NCBI RefSeq assembly: GCF_030035675.1
Contig: NC_084485.1
Location: forward strand, 93,454,838-93,518,837
Direction: 5' to 3'
DNA: 64,000 nt
From: Rhineura floridana
Lineage: Eukaryota > Chordata > Lepidosauria > Squamata > Rhineuridae
Shown here: positions 50,201-62,200 of the stretch, piece by piece
Numbering within the stretch: the stretch's first letter is position 1
Layout of the letters: each line of letters starts with the position of its first letter
Notes under the pieces: generated by a model
Told to the model about the DNA's origin: nothing
Databases searched by the model: none
What the model saw: the letters and a program-made list of their open reading frames with translations, nothing else
Translations under genes and position numbers: made by a program

Positions 50201-53200
50201 GTGCTGCACTAATTCACTCAGAATAAGTACAGACCTAGATTTTTCTCAATCACACAGCAATCAATAGGAAAACGAAGCTTACTACTACTGTATTCTGTCC
50301 AAGCCCAGCCACATTATGTCTCAGTTCATGCATAATGGGAAGCCATAATCTAAAATAGAATCCTAGAATAGTCGAGTTGGAAGGGGCCTATAAGGCCATC
50401 GAGTCCAACCCCCTGCTCAATGGGGGAATCCAAATATGCCACTGCTTACCATGAATGAGCACAATGCTAGTGCACACAGCACATTTTCGCCCACCCCTCT
50501 CCTCTCTATATACCTCTGGGAAGAAGCAAACCAAAGCACTGGCTTAATGTTACACGCAAACCAAACCATCGTTACTCCCTCCAAACCATCGTGTGCAGGA
50601 GCAAAAACAAACCTCAATTTCTGTCCGTGGTGTGACTGGTAAGAAATAAACCACAAGCAAGCATAATGCTACACCAGGGCTCTGGTTACTTTCCTCTCAA
50701 GTGAAACACAGGGAAGAGAAGGACAGGTAGGTGTGAATAAGCAATGTGCAGCAGCATGCGACTCATTTACAATAAGCCACAGTTTAGAAATATGTCAGTG
50801 TGTAGTAATGACACAGTCCTGAAATTGGAGACTCATGAATGAATTCTACTGCAAAGAAATCAAAGCAAGCAGCATAAATAGGCTATTGAGTATCATTCAT
50901 CTGTGGGCCATTTCAGACGCGAAGAAACTGCTTACCTTCCAAAGCCCAAATGTGCATCTGGGTATCAGAAAAGAGAGCCTGAACTGAAGCCTCAGGGTGC
51001 TGAGAGAGAGAGGGGGGGGGTTGCAACTTAGATAAACAGGATGTTTCAAATACAGACATAACATCAGGCCAACCATACAAAATTTAGGCATCAAGAGCTC
51101 TGTATGAAAAGTCAATCTAATAACAGTTTTAGTGCTCAACGTGTTAACCCCCATCTCTCCCTACAAAAGAAGCAGCCTATGAATTTTTTCTAATGCAGTT
51201 AACCAAATTAAGCAAAACAATGTAATTATTAGAGTTAGTTTTTTGAAGTTGAAGCTTTCGGTTTACATAGCACTTGTATCAAGGATCAATGTACCAAGTG
51301 CAGATGTTGTTGGACTTCAGCTCCCATCAGCCCAGCCAGTATGGTCAATGGTAGGGGATAATGGGAGTTGGAGTCCAACAACATCTGGATGGCCATAGGT
51401 TCTCCATTCCTGTTCTAGTTTAATAGTTTTGAACATAGGCAGCATAGCAGTAGCTTAAAAGGCAGTAATGAGAATGCTTTGCTGTCCGTTAGTTTCAACC
51501 ACCAAGTCATGCCCTCATCCTTACCTTGCTGAAAAAATACATTATCAGTACTCGTTTCGCTAAGAAAGTTTTGATCTGGAAGGAGAAGGGGGGGGGAAAT
51601 CTATGAATAGACAAAAAACATCTGCAGCAGATCAAAATGATATGCACTCCTGTTTAAAAGTTTCAAAGCAATCCAAAAATTTTAAGCTTCACTGACTGAC
51701 ACCCCAACACTAGCATGGTTTAGCCGGAATTAATTTGCAAATATTTAAAATGGTATGTAGTTCTAAGTAAGTACACTTCAAGTTTTATCTTAACCTCTCT
51801 CCAACATTTAGAAATTTTGAATTGCAAACACTGCAGTTCAAAGTGGTTTATAAATCCACATTTATTTTTATCAAGAGTTTTAGTAAAATAGAAGTTTTAA
51901 TCTTTGCAGTTGTGTCAATGATCAGAATAAAAATGGTTGCTTCACTGTGGGCATAGGAGCTGCTATCGAGTGGTCTCTTATGCAAGTTTACAGACTGCTT
52001 TGGTAAACGCATTAAACTACAGAAATTAGCACAGGGAAAATATATAATAAAACAACCCGTGCAGATGAATGACCCAATAGTTGCTTGATTTCTTATACCT
52101 GCTCCTTCTTGCTCTGCAGCCATATATAGATTAAACTTGGTTGTACTGCTTCATGTACATTGCTTGCAACAGCACTCATTGGGAGGGGTTCAGGAGAAGA
52201 GTCTGCCCACTGCAGATCTACAAAAGAAATCCAAATTATTATTTTTTTTAAAAGGGCTAACTGATGTCCCAATAATAAGCTACAGAAGTGAGCTACCCAA
52301 GCTCAAACTAAGGTTGGAACAGAAGAACTTCTACCTGAACTTGATGTCCATAATTTTGGTCCTCTTCGCATAATATGAGGACTTTGGACAGATCCATTCC
52401 AGGGAGAGTTTAAATCCAGCATTCCAGCCTTGCGACTCAGAGGAGTGAAAGGTGACCCTAAATTACTTCCAAGATCAGAAGCAGAGGATGTTTTCAAAGG
52501 CAACAGAGACGATTTAACCAGAGAAGGCATATGGGCTTGAGGAATCATACTGGACCTTGGAGTGTGAAACGAGGTTTCTTCAACAGCTGCTCCTAGCAAA
52601 GATGTACATTTCACAAGAATAATTCAAGATGGTTTATACCAACAAGGAGCATTGCATAAGTCATGCACTTTGGAGAGTACGTAACTCTAGTTACTAACCA
52701 ACAGAGCAATCAAAATCCTGTCCAGGCAGCAGCAAGACATGGCAGAGTGACGCAGACACATCCTACCTGTGTTGCATCAGTGTTTTCTCACAATAGATAA
52801 TGATAGCTATAGCTAACATGACTGAAGCATAATAAAGTATGAAGTAGCTCTAGGGAACATATGATTAACACATGGGTGAGGAGCCTCAGGCCCGGGGGCC
52901 AAATGTGGCCCTCCAGGCTTTTCTATTTGGCCCTCAGAACGACCCCCAGGCTGTAATCCTCACTGGCTCTGCTCAGTGCCCTCCTTGAGTGCTTTCACCT
53001 GGCTGGAATGTGCCCTTCTATTGTGACAATGCCTCTTGCTTTACAGGATGGAGAGATAGATGTGTGTATAGAAACCTCTCTGTTTTGCATGGCTGGCAAA
53101 AGGGGCAAAGGTAACAGTCCCACCTGTTGCTCACCTTCTTTTACATCTGCCCATATCTGGCATGTGGCCCCTGGAAGGTTGCTCTTGAGGGAATGTGGCC

Positions 53201-56200
53201 CTCAGGCTGAAAAAGATTCCCTGCACCTGCACTAACTCCTATACTAAATTTGCTGTTTTTGCAGGAATTGTTTGGAAACTCATTCTCTCACCTTTTCTGT
53301 TCATGCAAGTGCTGTTAGGCAAAGAGATAAATTTTTGCTACAACACCATTTAATTGTTAATAAACAATATAAGCAGGATGCAATAAATCATATAAGCAGC
53401 TACTTAAACTGATTCCGCTGTCTGTTTCAAGACACTACTGACTGTGCAGAGATGCATTGAGTAATTTTAAAATATCTCTAAAGATAAGTCAGTTATGTTA
53501 TCTCTGCTGCAAACTCCACTGAATTTCACTATCTATAGTGAAATGTAACTTCTGGGTAGTAAAGTGGAAGCTACTGGCAATTTTATTTTATAAACATTTC
53601 TTTACAAAAGTGGTGATATACTCAAGGCAACTACAAAAGGGATTAAAGCAGTTTTTATACTAAGTGTAAGAGCGCAATCCAACCCTCAGATCCACCATGC
53701 TGATGGAGGGGATGCTACTTGGGCCTGAGATCTCTCTGCAAAGAACAGCTCTGCTGACCTTTGCCAATGCAAAGCTCCCCAGTGTGCTTGCCAAAAGTGC
53801 CGGCAGGTAGAAGTACCACTGGTGGTAGCCCATGAAAAATACCCCAAAATGGGGAGGGGGAGAGCTGGCCCACATTCTGCTGGATTCTGAGCTGGAAGAA
53901 AACACCAGTACAAGCATGAAAAGACACCATCTCCACATAAAGGCTGAAGTGGCTCTTTACAAACATCCACTGGATTTTTTTAGAAGTAGGCAAAAAACTT
54001 TTTTTACAGTTTTATGAACAAATAATTGTTACTGTGTTATCCTACCCTTTTTGAAGTGAGATTCCTCCACCCCCACCATCTTTGGCAGACTCCACTGTGG
54101 TTTAGAGACTCAAAAAATGTGACATTGCAGCTGATTTTTCTGTTACCTGGAGGACTAGAGATCTGTCTCAGGTCTCCCACAGACGGCTGTTTCAGCCTCC
54201 CATTTGCAGCCGTGGCCTCTTGATGCATTATCAGCTTCTGTGTCAGATCACTTAAAAGTTTCAAGCACTCCCTGGAAATTGAAGTCCAGTTGTGAGGATG
54301 TCCACCTTTTAGAGACAAAGCAGAATGTAAGCAGAGGGAAATGAATTTTTTCTTAAAAAAAAATGGATCAAGACTTAAAAACTAATGGCTATTTCACAAG
54401 CCCTTATATCACAGTGAAGCAGAGTACTGGCTTATAAAAAGTTCTAACTGAAATAGCTCAGTCATGTTTTTTTTTCTTATCAGGTTACTTTTCAGGGGCA
54501 TATGAAGGCAGTATAAGTCTTTCAGCCTAATGCACCGAGCCAGTATGTTTAATGGGATCACTATGTGAAATAAAATAAATGAATAAAAACATGGATACTT
54601 TAAATGCCCACTATTGTGTCCAAACTGTTAGGCCAGAAATGTAATAACAAAGTCATCAGAAACTAGTCAATAAACAGGGGAATGGGCGGAGGTGGAATAA
54701 GGTACTCCTAAGGTATTGCACAGAATTGTATTGGTCTTCAACAATCTAAGGTAAAATGCGCACAGAAGCTTTACCTTAACGTATATTACAAGCATTGTCT
54801 GTTCTGGTAAAGCAGGGGGAAAAACATTTTATGTACATGCTCCATCTCAGGCCTTTTCATACCTAGCTTTGGACACAATGGTGATAATCATAAGATGTTC
54901 AGTATAAAACCCTACATTTCCTTTAAAAAGAAAAGCCTCTCATTTCCTCACACTAGCATTTGCTAAATACAACAATGAAAACATAACAACCCTCCTCAAA
55001 TTAAGTCAACTACTCGCACTTCTCACTATCCCCCTTCTGACTTAACGGGAAATAGTTACTTTTCCAAATACCTGGCTGGCTAAGGCTGAAGACCTCTTGA
55101 CGTCGCACAGAAGAATACTGGGAAAGAAACATCAAGTCCTGTAAAGCCAAGAACTGCAGAGGAAAATATTTAGAAGTATTAAAAGTAACCAAGTTGGTCA
55201 AGTTTGTGTTCTAATTTCCACCCCTAAGATTCCCTGCCCCATCCCCCAAAACAGCATTAGGCAGCATTTGACTGAGCTGCTAGAACTATACAAAGGGATG
55301 GAGGATGGAAAAGGATTTCTGGCTACCATTTGCCAAGGGCAGAGAGAATGGCCTAAGGAAAGAGGGAGCAGAAGCATCATCAGGAACCTAAGAAACGGAA
55401 GGCTGAGACCAAAGAAATAGCACACTAAAAGAAACACAGAGGCTTCAGAATGATGGGGGGAGGAACGGAAGAAATAAATGATCCAGGGGTATAAAGGGGA
55501 GAGGAGGAGGAGGAGGCTGGGAGGGGTGTGAAAGGGGGAAAAAACTAGGAATATGGGCAAAAGGGAAGAGGAGCTTATGACTAGGAGCTACAGAGGTGAG
55601 GAAAGACAAAATCCCCACACTGATCTGAAATAGCAGTCAAATCCTTGGCTGCAAGCTTTTAGTATGCATTTTATTCCTAGATTGTTAAGTAGTTTATATG
55701 TAAAAATAACCAACAATGCTATGCTTTATCACTATAATTTTATTTATATTATTTCTATCATGACAAGATTACACAACAAATTGACTAACAAGTCTATGCA
55801 TGCAACTGAATTCATACCTTCAAGAGAGGTGGAGGGTTGCTGCTTAAAATTTTAGGTAAACACTGATCCGTTTCTTCTGCAAAAGTTGGCTGGATAGGAA
55901 AGTGATGTGCCTGAAAATAGAACACATGTTGTAGCTCAAGAATAACCCTTTGTCAATATTACTAAGAATATATACCGAACTAGCAATCGTTTTCAAGTCT
56001 GGTCAAGTCAGCAAAATGGACAGGCTACCATCCCAGCCCTGACAGAGAGCAAGGAAGAGGTATATAAAATTCTCAAACAGAAAACTGATTAATCTTACTT
56101 ACTTACTTACTTAGATTTATATCCTGCCCTTCCTCCCAGTAGGAGCCCAGGGCAGCAAACAAAAGCACTAAAAACACTTTAAAACATCATAAAAACAGAC

Positions 56201-59200
56201 ACAGACTGAGATATGGTCTCTACTTAAAATGCTTGTTGAAAGAGGAAGGTCTTCAGTAGGCACCAAAAAAATAACAGAGATGGAGCTTTCTAATATTTAA
56301 CGGAATAGAATTCCAAAGGGTTTCATCTAAGAGTACTTGCAATTGCTGCACCACAACCCTCTCAATCACCTTCCCTAAAAAGGGAGTATTTGCGACCAGG
56401 CAGTACTTGTTACAAACCAATGGATCCAGGGTGGGCTTTTTCAGGAGTTTTTGGATCACTGCCTCTTTCAGGGCAGCTGGAACCACTCCCTCCCACAATG
56501 ATGTATTGACCACACCCTGGGTCCACTCGGTCAAACCCCCTCTGCAAGCTTTAATAAGCTAAGAAGGACAAGGGTCAAGGGGACACATTGCTGGCCGCAT
56601 CATCACAAACACCTTGCCGCATCAGGGCACATTAACTGAAACCGATCCCAAGAAGTTATCACAACCATTTCCTGCTGTACTATCCAAAAAGTGTAAGAGC
56701 TTTGCCACATTCATTTAAAAACTAAGGTTGCCTGAGAGATAGTATGATTGTATGGCATCCAACACATAGTACCAACCTCAGTAGAATAAATTCTAAAAAG
56801 TAGCCATGCAATGTACCAAGTCATCAGAAGAAACAAGCCACACAGCCAACTGTGGTACAGAAGAGAGAAATCCAAAAGGCCAGCCATTGTGTCCAGAAGA
56901 TGAAGTTTACTAGAAGGCAAAGAAATAAGCCAGCACAATCAGGGGAAAGAGTTTTCAGCAATGAGCTGTATTAATCAGTCTATATTAAAAGGGTTACCAT
57001 TATTATTATTATTTGCCCTTAAAGCACAACAAATGAACATATTCTATGCAAGAGAAAAGAGTTCTAACTGGATGATGGTTCTAATATTTTGTTGTGAAAA
57101 TGCTTTCTAGATGATTGCTCAGTGGAAGACTGCTCTGACATTCAGCACTGATACATAACCAAGTAGGCTAGTAGTCCAGCAAGGTACAGCAGGGCCCCGC
57201 TTTATGGCGCTTCACTTTACAGCGCTTTGCTAATGTGGCGGTCTCAATTAGATGCAATTAGACTAAGGGTGCTTTCACACTGCACTTTATTCCGTTATTC
57301 TGACAATTTCTTACCTGGTAATTTGCGCATTATATTTGAGCTTTCACACGACATACCGGATAGCTTCAACTCTTCAGACAGGCTTTTGCGGTGGGTTCGG
57401 TTTTATTACTACTGTTGAGATTTTAATGTTTTAATGTATTTATATGTTTTTATTTTGTAAGTTGCCCAGAGTGGCTGGACAACCAGCCAGATGGGCGACT
57501 AATAAATCTAATAAATAAATAAATAAAATAGCTCCAGAATTCTGGTGGAATGTAGTGCAAGTATAGCACTAATTTCCGCAATAAATGATACCAGAAATAA
57601 TCCGTTAGCAAGGCTGGGAACCCGGAAGATCACAGGAGTTTTTCGCTAGCTGCTGCCGCTCACATGACAGGCATCCCAGCATGCAGTGCGTTCCCACCCT
57701 TTAGTCCCACAGGTTTTGTTTTTTTTGCCTGACAAACATTGTACCAGTATTCTGGCATTGGCGCATATAGCAGCAGCATTTCCCACACACACCCGTCTTG
57801 ATACAACTAAAACAATTTAAAAAGTCAGATCCTAAAGGGAGAGGGCTTGCACGGCAACGGGACGAGATCTTAGACCTCCTACACAGTGGGGAACAGTGTG
57901 TATGGGTGAGGGATGAAAACAAGCTGTGTGAAAGAGAGTTGCGTGAAATGCCGCTATATCGGCTGAAAAAGTACTGTTCCTTATCACAAGAGGTACTGCA
58001 GTGTGAAAGGGATTTTTGAAATCGGGACAGAAGCGCTACCTTTTTAATCCGTTAAACTAGCACTATTAGCCCCATGTGTAAAAGCAGCCTTAAGCCCCAC
58101 CCATACAGCGCTTGTTCCACTTTTACGGCAGTTTTCAGGCGTCACGTGCCATTCTATTCAATGAGTTCTGCTTTTCAGCGGTTTTCGCTTTTCAGCGGGG
58201 GTCCGGAACATAATCCACCATATGAGTGGGGCCCTACTTGTACATTAACAGCACAAGGAGTCTGCTTTTTGCTCCTTCTCACTGTCAGAGATGATAAGAT
58301 GACCACCATTTCCCAACTAGCTCCAATTTGTTTCACCTTTAAAATCTCCCAAAACCTTAAGAACTTCTCTGATGGGAAGCTTTAGCGTTCATTCTACTCC
58401 TCCTATTCTATGGAGGAATATTCTTCTCCCATGGGCATCATCAAACTGGTGGGGAGCTAGAAAATTAATTTTCAAGCTCACTATGGCATCAAGACTGCAC
58501 TTGAAAGTCTTGACTGGCTTAATTTTCAAAGTGTCTGGCTGGCTAAGACTGAATACTTTTTGACATTGCACAGAAGAATACTGGGAAGGAATAATCAACA
58601 CTGGGAAAGAATTATTGAGTTATAACTATGACCAGAGGGAAAACCTCCCACTTACATTGATACCGGGTTGTGGCAGTGGAAACCAAGAGCCTTTTCTACT
58701 AGCCACATCTTGTTAGAAAGCAACATCTATGCTAGACTACTCACAGTAAGAATCCAGAGACTTCAATTAAAAGCATCACTTTATATTCACTGAAATGGGT
58801 TATTAGGAGTATAACATACCAGTACTCTACCATTTGCATTAGCATCCTATTGTATTCTGGGCTCAAATGTTAGTTTTGATACATAAGCATCTAAAGTGTC
58901 TGGGCCCAACGTTCCATCAGGATACCTGAACCATCAGGATACCTGCTCCACGAGCTAGAGGGAGCCCCAGCTGACGAAGCGTCAAGGCCCCAGCTGACGA
59001 AGCGTCAAGGCCCCAGCTGACGAAGCGTCAAGGCCCCAGCTGACGAAGCGTCAAGGCCCCAGCTGACGAAGCGTCAAGGCCCCAGCTGACGAAGCGTCAA
59101 GGCCCCAGCTGACGAAGCGTCAAGGCGAGTTAAGCAGCAGAGCACGTTCGGCAGCAGGGCGAGGAGGCCAGGGCCCCCCACTCTGCCCGTCTGTTCCCTG

Positions 59201-62200
59201 ACCTCAACTAAACCGCAGACTCCAACCCATTAACGTAATAAACCTTAAACAAAACTATGCAGGTAAGAAGCCAGCAGGGGTGTGGGGGCTTTCCAGTGTT
59301 TTGCACCGTCTGCAGCATGTACGACTATCTGCCTGTTGGACAGAAGTCGTGGGTGTGCTCTCGGTGCAATGAGCTCCTGGCTCTCCGGGAACGACTTCAT
59401 TTCCTTGAGGCCAAGGTGGCGGACCTGGAAAAGCTGAGAGAGGCAGAGAGGTGTGTGGAGGAGGCCTTCAGGGACGTTATAGCTGTGTCCCACTCCAACG
59501 ATGATAGCTCTCCTGCTATCATGGAGAACGATGGTCTCGGGGAAGGAGAGCATCCAGCTGAGGAAGAGGGAAACGATCCCTTAGAAGGGACCCATTCCTT
59601 GGGGGATGAGCAGCTATCCTCTCGTGCCGAGGATATATCTCCAGGGGGTGGAGGGATCCTTGTAGTGGGTGATTCGATCATTAGGAACATAGACAGTGGG
59701 GTGTGTGATGGGCGTGTAGACCGCAAGGTGTTTTGCCTGCCTGGTGCGAAGGTTGCGGATATCGCCCGTCGTTTAGATAGTTTGGTAGACAGTGCTGGGA
59801 AGGAGTCAGTGGTCATGGTGCACGTTGGCACCAACGACATGGGGAAATGCAGCCGTGAGGTCCTGGAAGCAAAATTTAGGTTGCTAGGTAGGATGCTGAA
59901 AGCCAGGACCTCCAAGGTGGCTTTCTCTGAAATGCTACCGGTTCCACGCGCAGGACCAGCCAGACAGGCCCAGCTTCGCAGTCTCAACGCGTGGATGAGA
60001 CGATGGTGTCGGGTGGAAGGGTTCGGATTTGTTAGGCACTGGGGAACATTTTGGGACAAGCCAGGCCTGTACAAAAGGGACGGGCTCCACTTGAACCAGA
60101 ATGGAACCAGACTGCTGGCACTTAAAATTAAAAAGGTAGCAGAGCAGCTTTTAAACTGACTGAGGGGGGAAACCCGACAGGAGCTGAGAAAGGTCCGGTT
60201 CGGGATAAACCTCCCCCCTGGGATAAAAACCAAAGTAATCTTGAAATTTTAAAAGGGGTAGGCCTAGAAGTAGGCATTGTGAGAGCAGGGGCACAGGATA
60301 TCAATTCAGAAGAGCAAAATTACCACAGGCCTAACCACAAGTGCCAAAGACACTTGAAGAGAGAGACTGCTTACAAGTGCCTGTACGCTAATGCTAGAAG
60401 CCTCCGAACCAAGATGGGAGAACTGGAGTGCTTGGTCTTAGAGAAGAGCATTGATATAGTGAGCATAACCGAGACCTGGTGGAATGGAGAAAACCAGTGG
60501 GATACGGTTATCCCTGGATATAAACTATATCGGAAGGACAGGGAAGGACATATTGGTGGCGGAGTCGCTCTATACGTGAAAGAAGGCATTGAATCCAGCA
60601 AGCTCGAAACCCCAAAAGAGGCAGACTCCTCCACAGAATCGTTGTGGGTGGTGATACCATGCCCCAGGAGGGACTTAATACTGGGAACGATCTATCGTCC
60701 CCCTGATCAAAATGCTCAGGGAGACCTTGAGATGAGATATGAAATTGAGGAAGCATCCAAACTAGGAAATGTGGTAGTAATGGGTGACTTCAACTACCCG
60801 GACATAGACTGGCTGCACATGTGTTCCAGTCATGACAAAGAAGCAAAGTTTCTAGATATTCTAAATGACTATTCCCTAGACCAGTTGGTCATGGAACCGA
60901 CCAGAGGGACGGCAACCCTGGACTTAATCCTCAGTGGGGACCGGGACCTGGTGCGAGATGTAAGTGTTGTTGAACCGATTGGGAGCAGTGACCACAGTGC
61001 TATTAAATTAAACATACATGTAAATGGCCAATTGCCAAGAAAATCCAACACGGTCACATTTGACTTCAAAAGAGGAAACTTCACAAAAATGAGGGGATTG
61101 GTAAAAAGAAAGCTGAAAAACAAAGGCCAGAGGGTCACATCACTCGAAAATGCTTGGAAGTTGTTTAAAAACACTATATTAGAAGCTCAACTGGAGTGCA
61201 TACCGCAGATCAGAAAAGGTACCGCCAGGGCCAAGAAGATGCCAGCATGGTTAACGAGCAAAGTCAAGGAAGCTCTTAGAGGCAAAAAGTCTTCCTTCAG
61301 AAAATGGAAGTCTTGTCCGAATGAAGAAAATAAAAAAGAACACAAACTCTGGCAAAAGAAATGCAAGAAGACAATAAGGGATGCTAAAAAAGAATTTGAG
61401 GAGCACATTGCTAAGAACATAAAAACCAACAACAAAAAATTCTATAAATACATTCAAAGCAGGAGACCATCTAGGGAGACAATTGGACCCTTGAATGAGA
61501 AGGGAGTCAAAGGTGTACTAAAGAACGATAAGGAGATTGCAGAGAAGCTAAATGAATTCTTTGCATCTGTCTTCACAGTGGAAGATATAGGGCAGATCCC
61601 TGACCCTGAACTAACATTTGCAGGAAGGGATTCTGAGGAACTGAGACAAACAGTGGTAACGAGAGAGGAAGTTCTAGGCTTAATGGACAATATAAAAACT
61701 GACAAATCACCGGGCCCGGATGGCATCCACCCGAGAGTTCTCAAAGAACTCAAATGTGAAATTGCTGATCTGCTAACTAAAATATGTAACTTGTCCCTTG
61801 GGTCCTCCTCCGTGCCTGAGGACTGGAAAGTGGCAAATGTAACGCCAATCTTCAAAAAGGGATCCAGACGGGATCCCGGAAATTACAGGCCAGTTAGCTT
61901 AACTTCTGTCCCTGGAAAACTGGTAGAAAGTATTATTAAAGCTAGATTAACTAAGCACATAGAAGAACAAGCCTTGCTGAAGCAGAGCCAGCATGGCTTC
62001 TGCAAGGGAAAGTCCTGTCTCAGTAACCTATTAGAATTCTTTGAGAGTGTCAACAAGCATATAGATAGAGGTGATCCAGTGGACATAGTGTACTTAGACT
62101 TTCAAAAAGCGTTTGACAAGGTACCTCACCAAAGGCTTCTGAGGAAGCTTAGCAGTCATGGAATAAGAGGAGAGGTCCTCTTGTGGATAAGGAATTGGTT

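Larger units (their letters stand above)
57187..58240. mobile_element. Tigger-like element split by a second DNA element
   Basis: Left end 'cagcagggccccgctttatggcgc', right end 'gagtggggccctacttg', TA on each side. The interior matches 83-320 ('ctaatgtggcgg', 'gtccggaaca'). At 57267-58091 another element is inserted. The three parts together show layered insertion. Confidence 0.8.

Noticed and set aside
53660-54017. Overlapping 92-94-residue minus-strand frames next to an NDC1 exon
   Set aside because: No continuity with the NDC1 exon phases; probably repeat-derived intron sequence.
57798-58019. Possible transposase fragment (charged, 73 residues)
   Set aside because: It is within the TAA-flanked element, but no catalytic motif is visible; not called as a gene.
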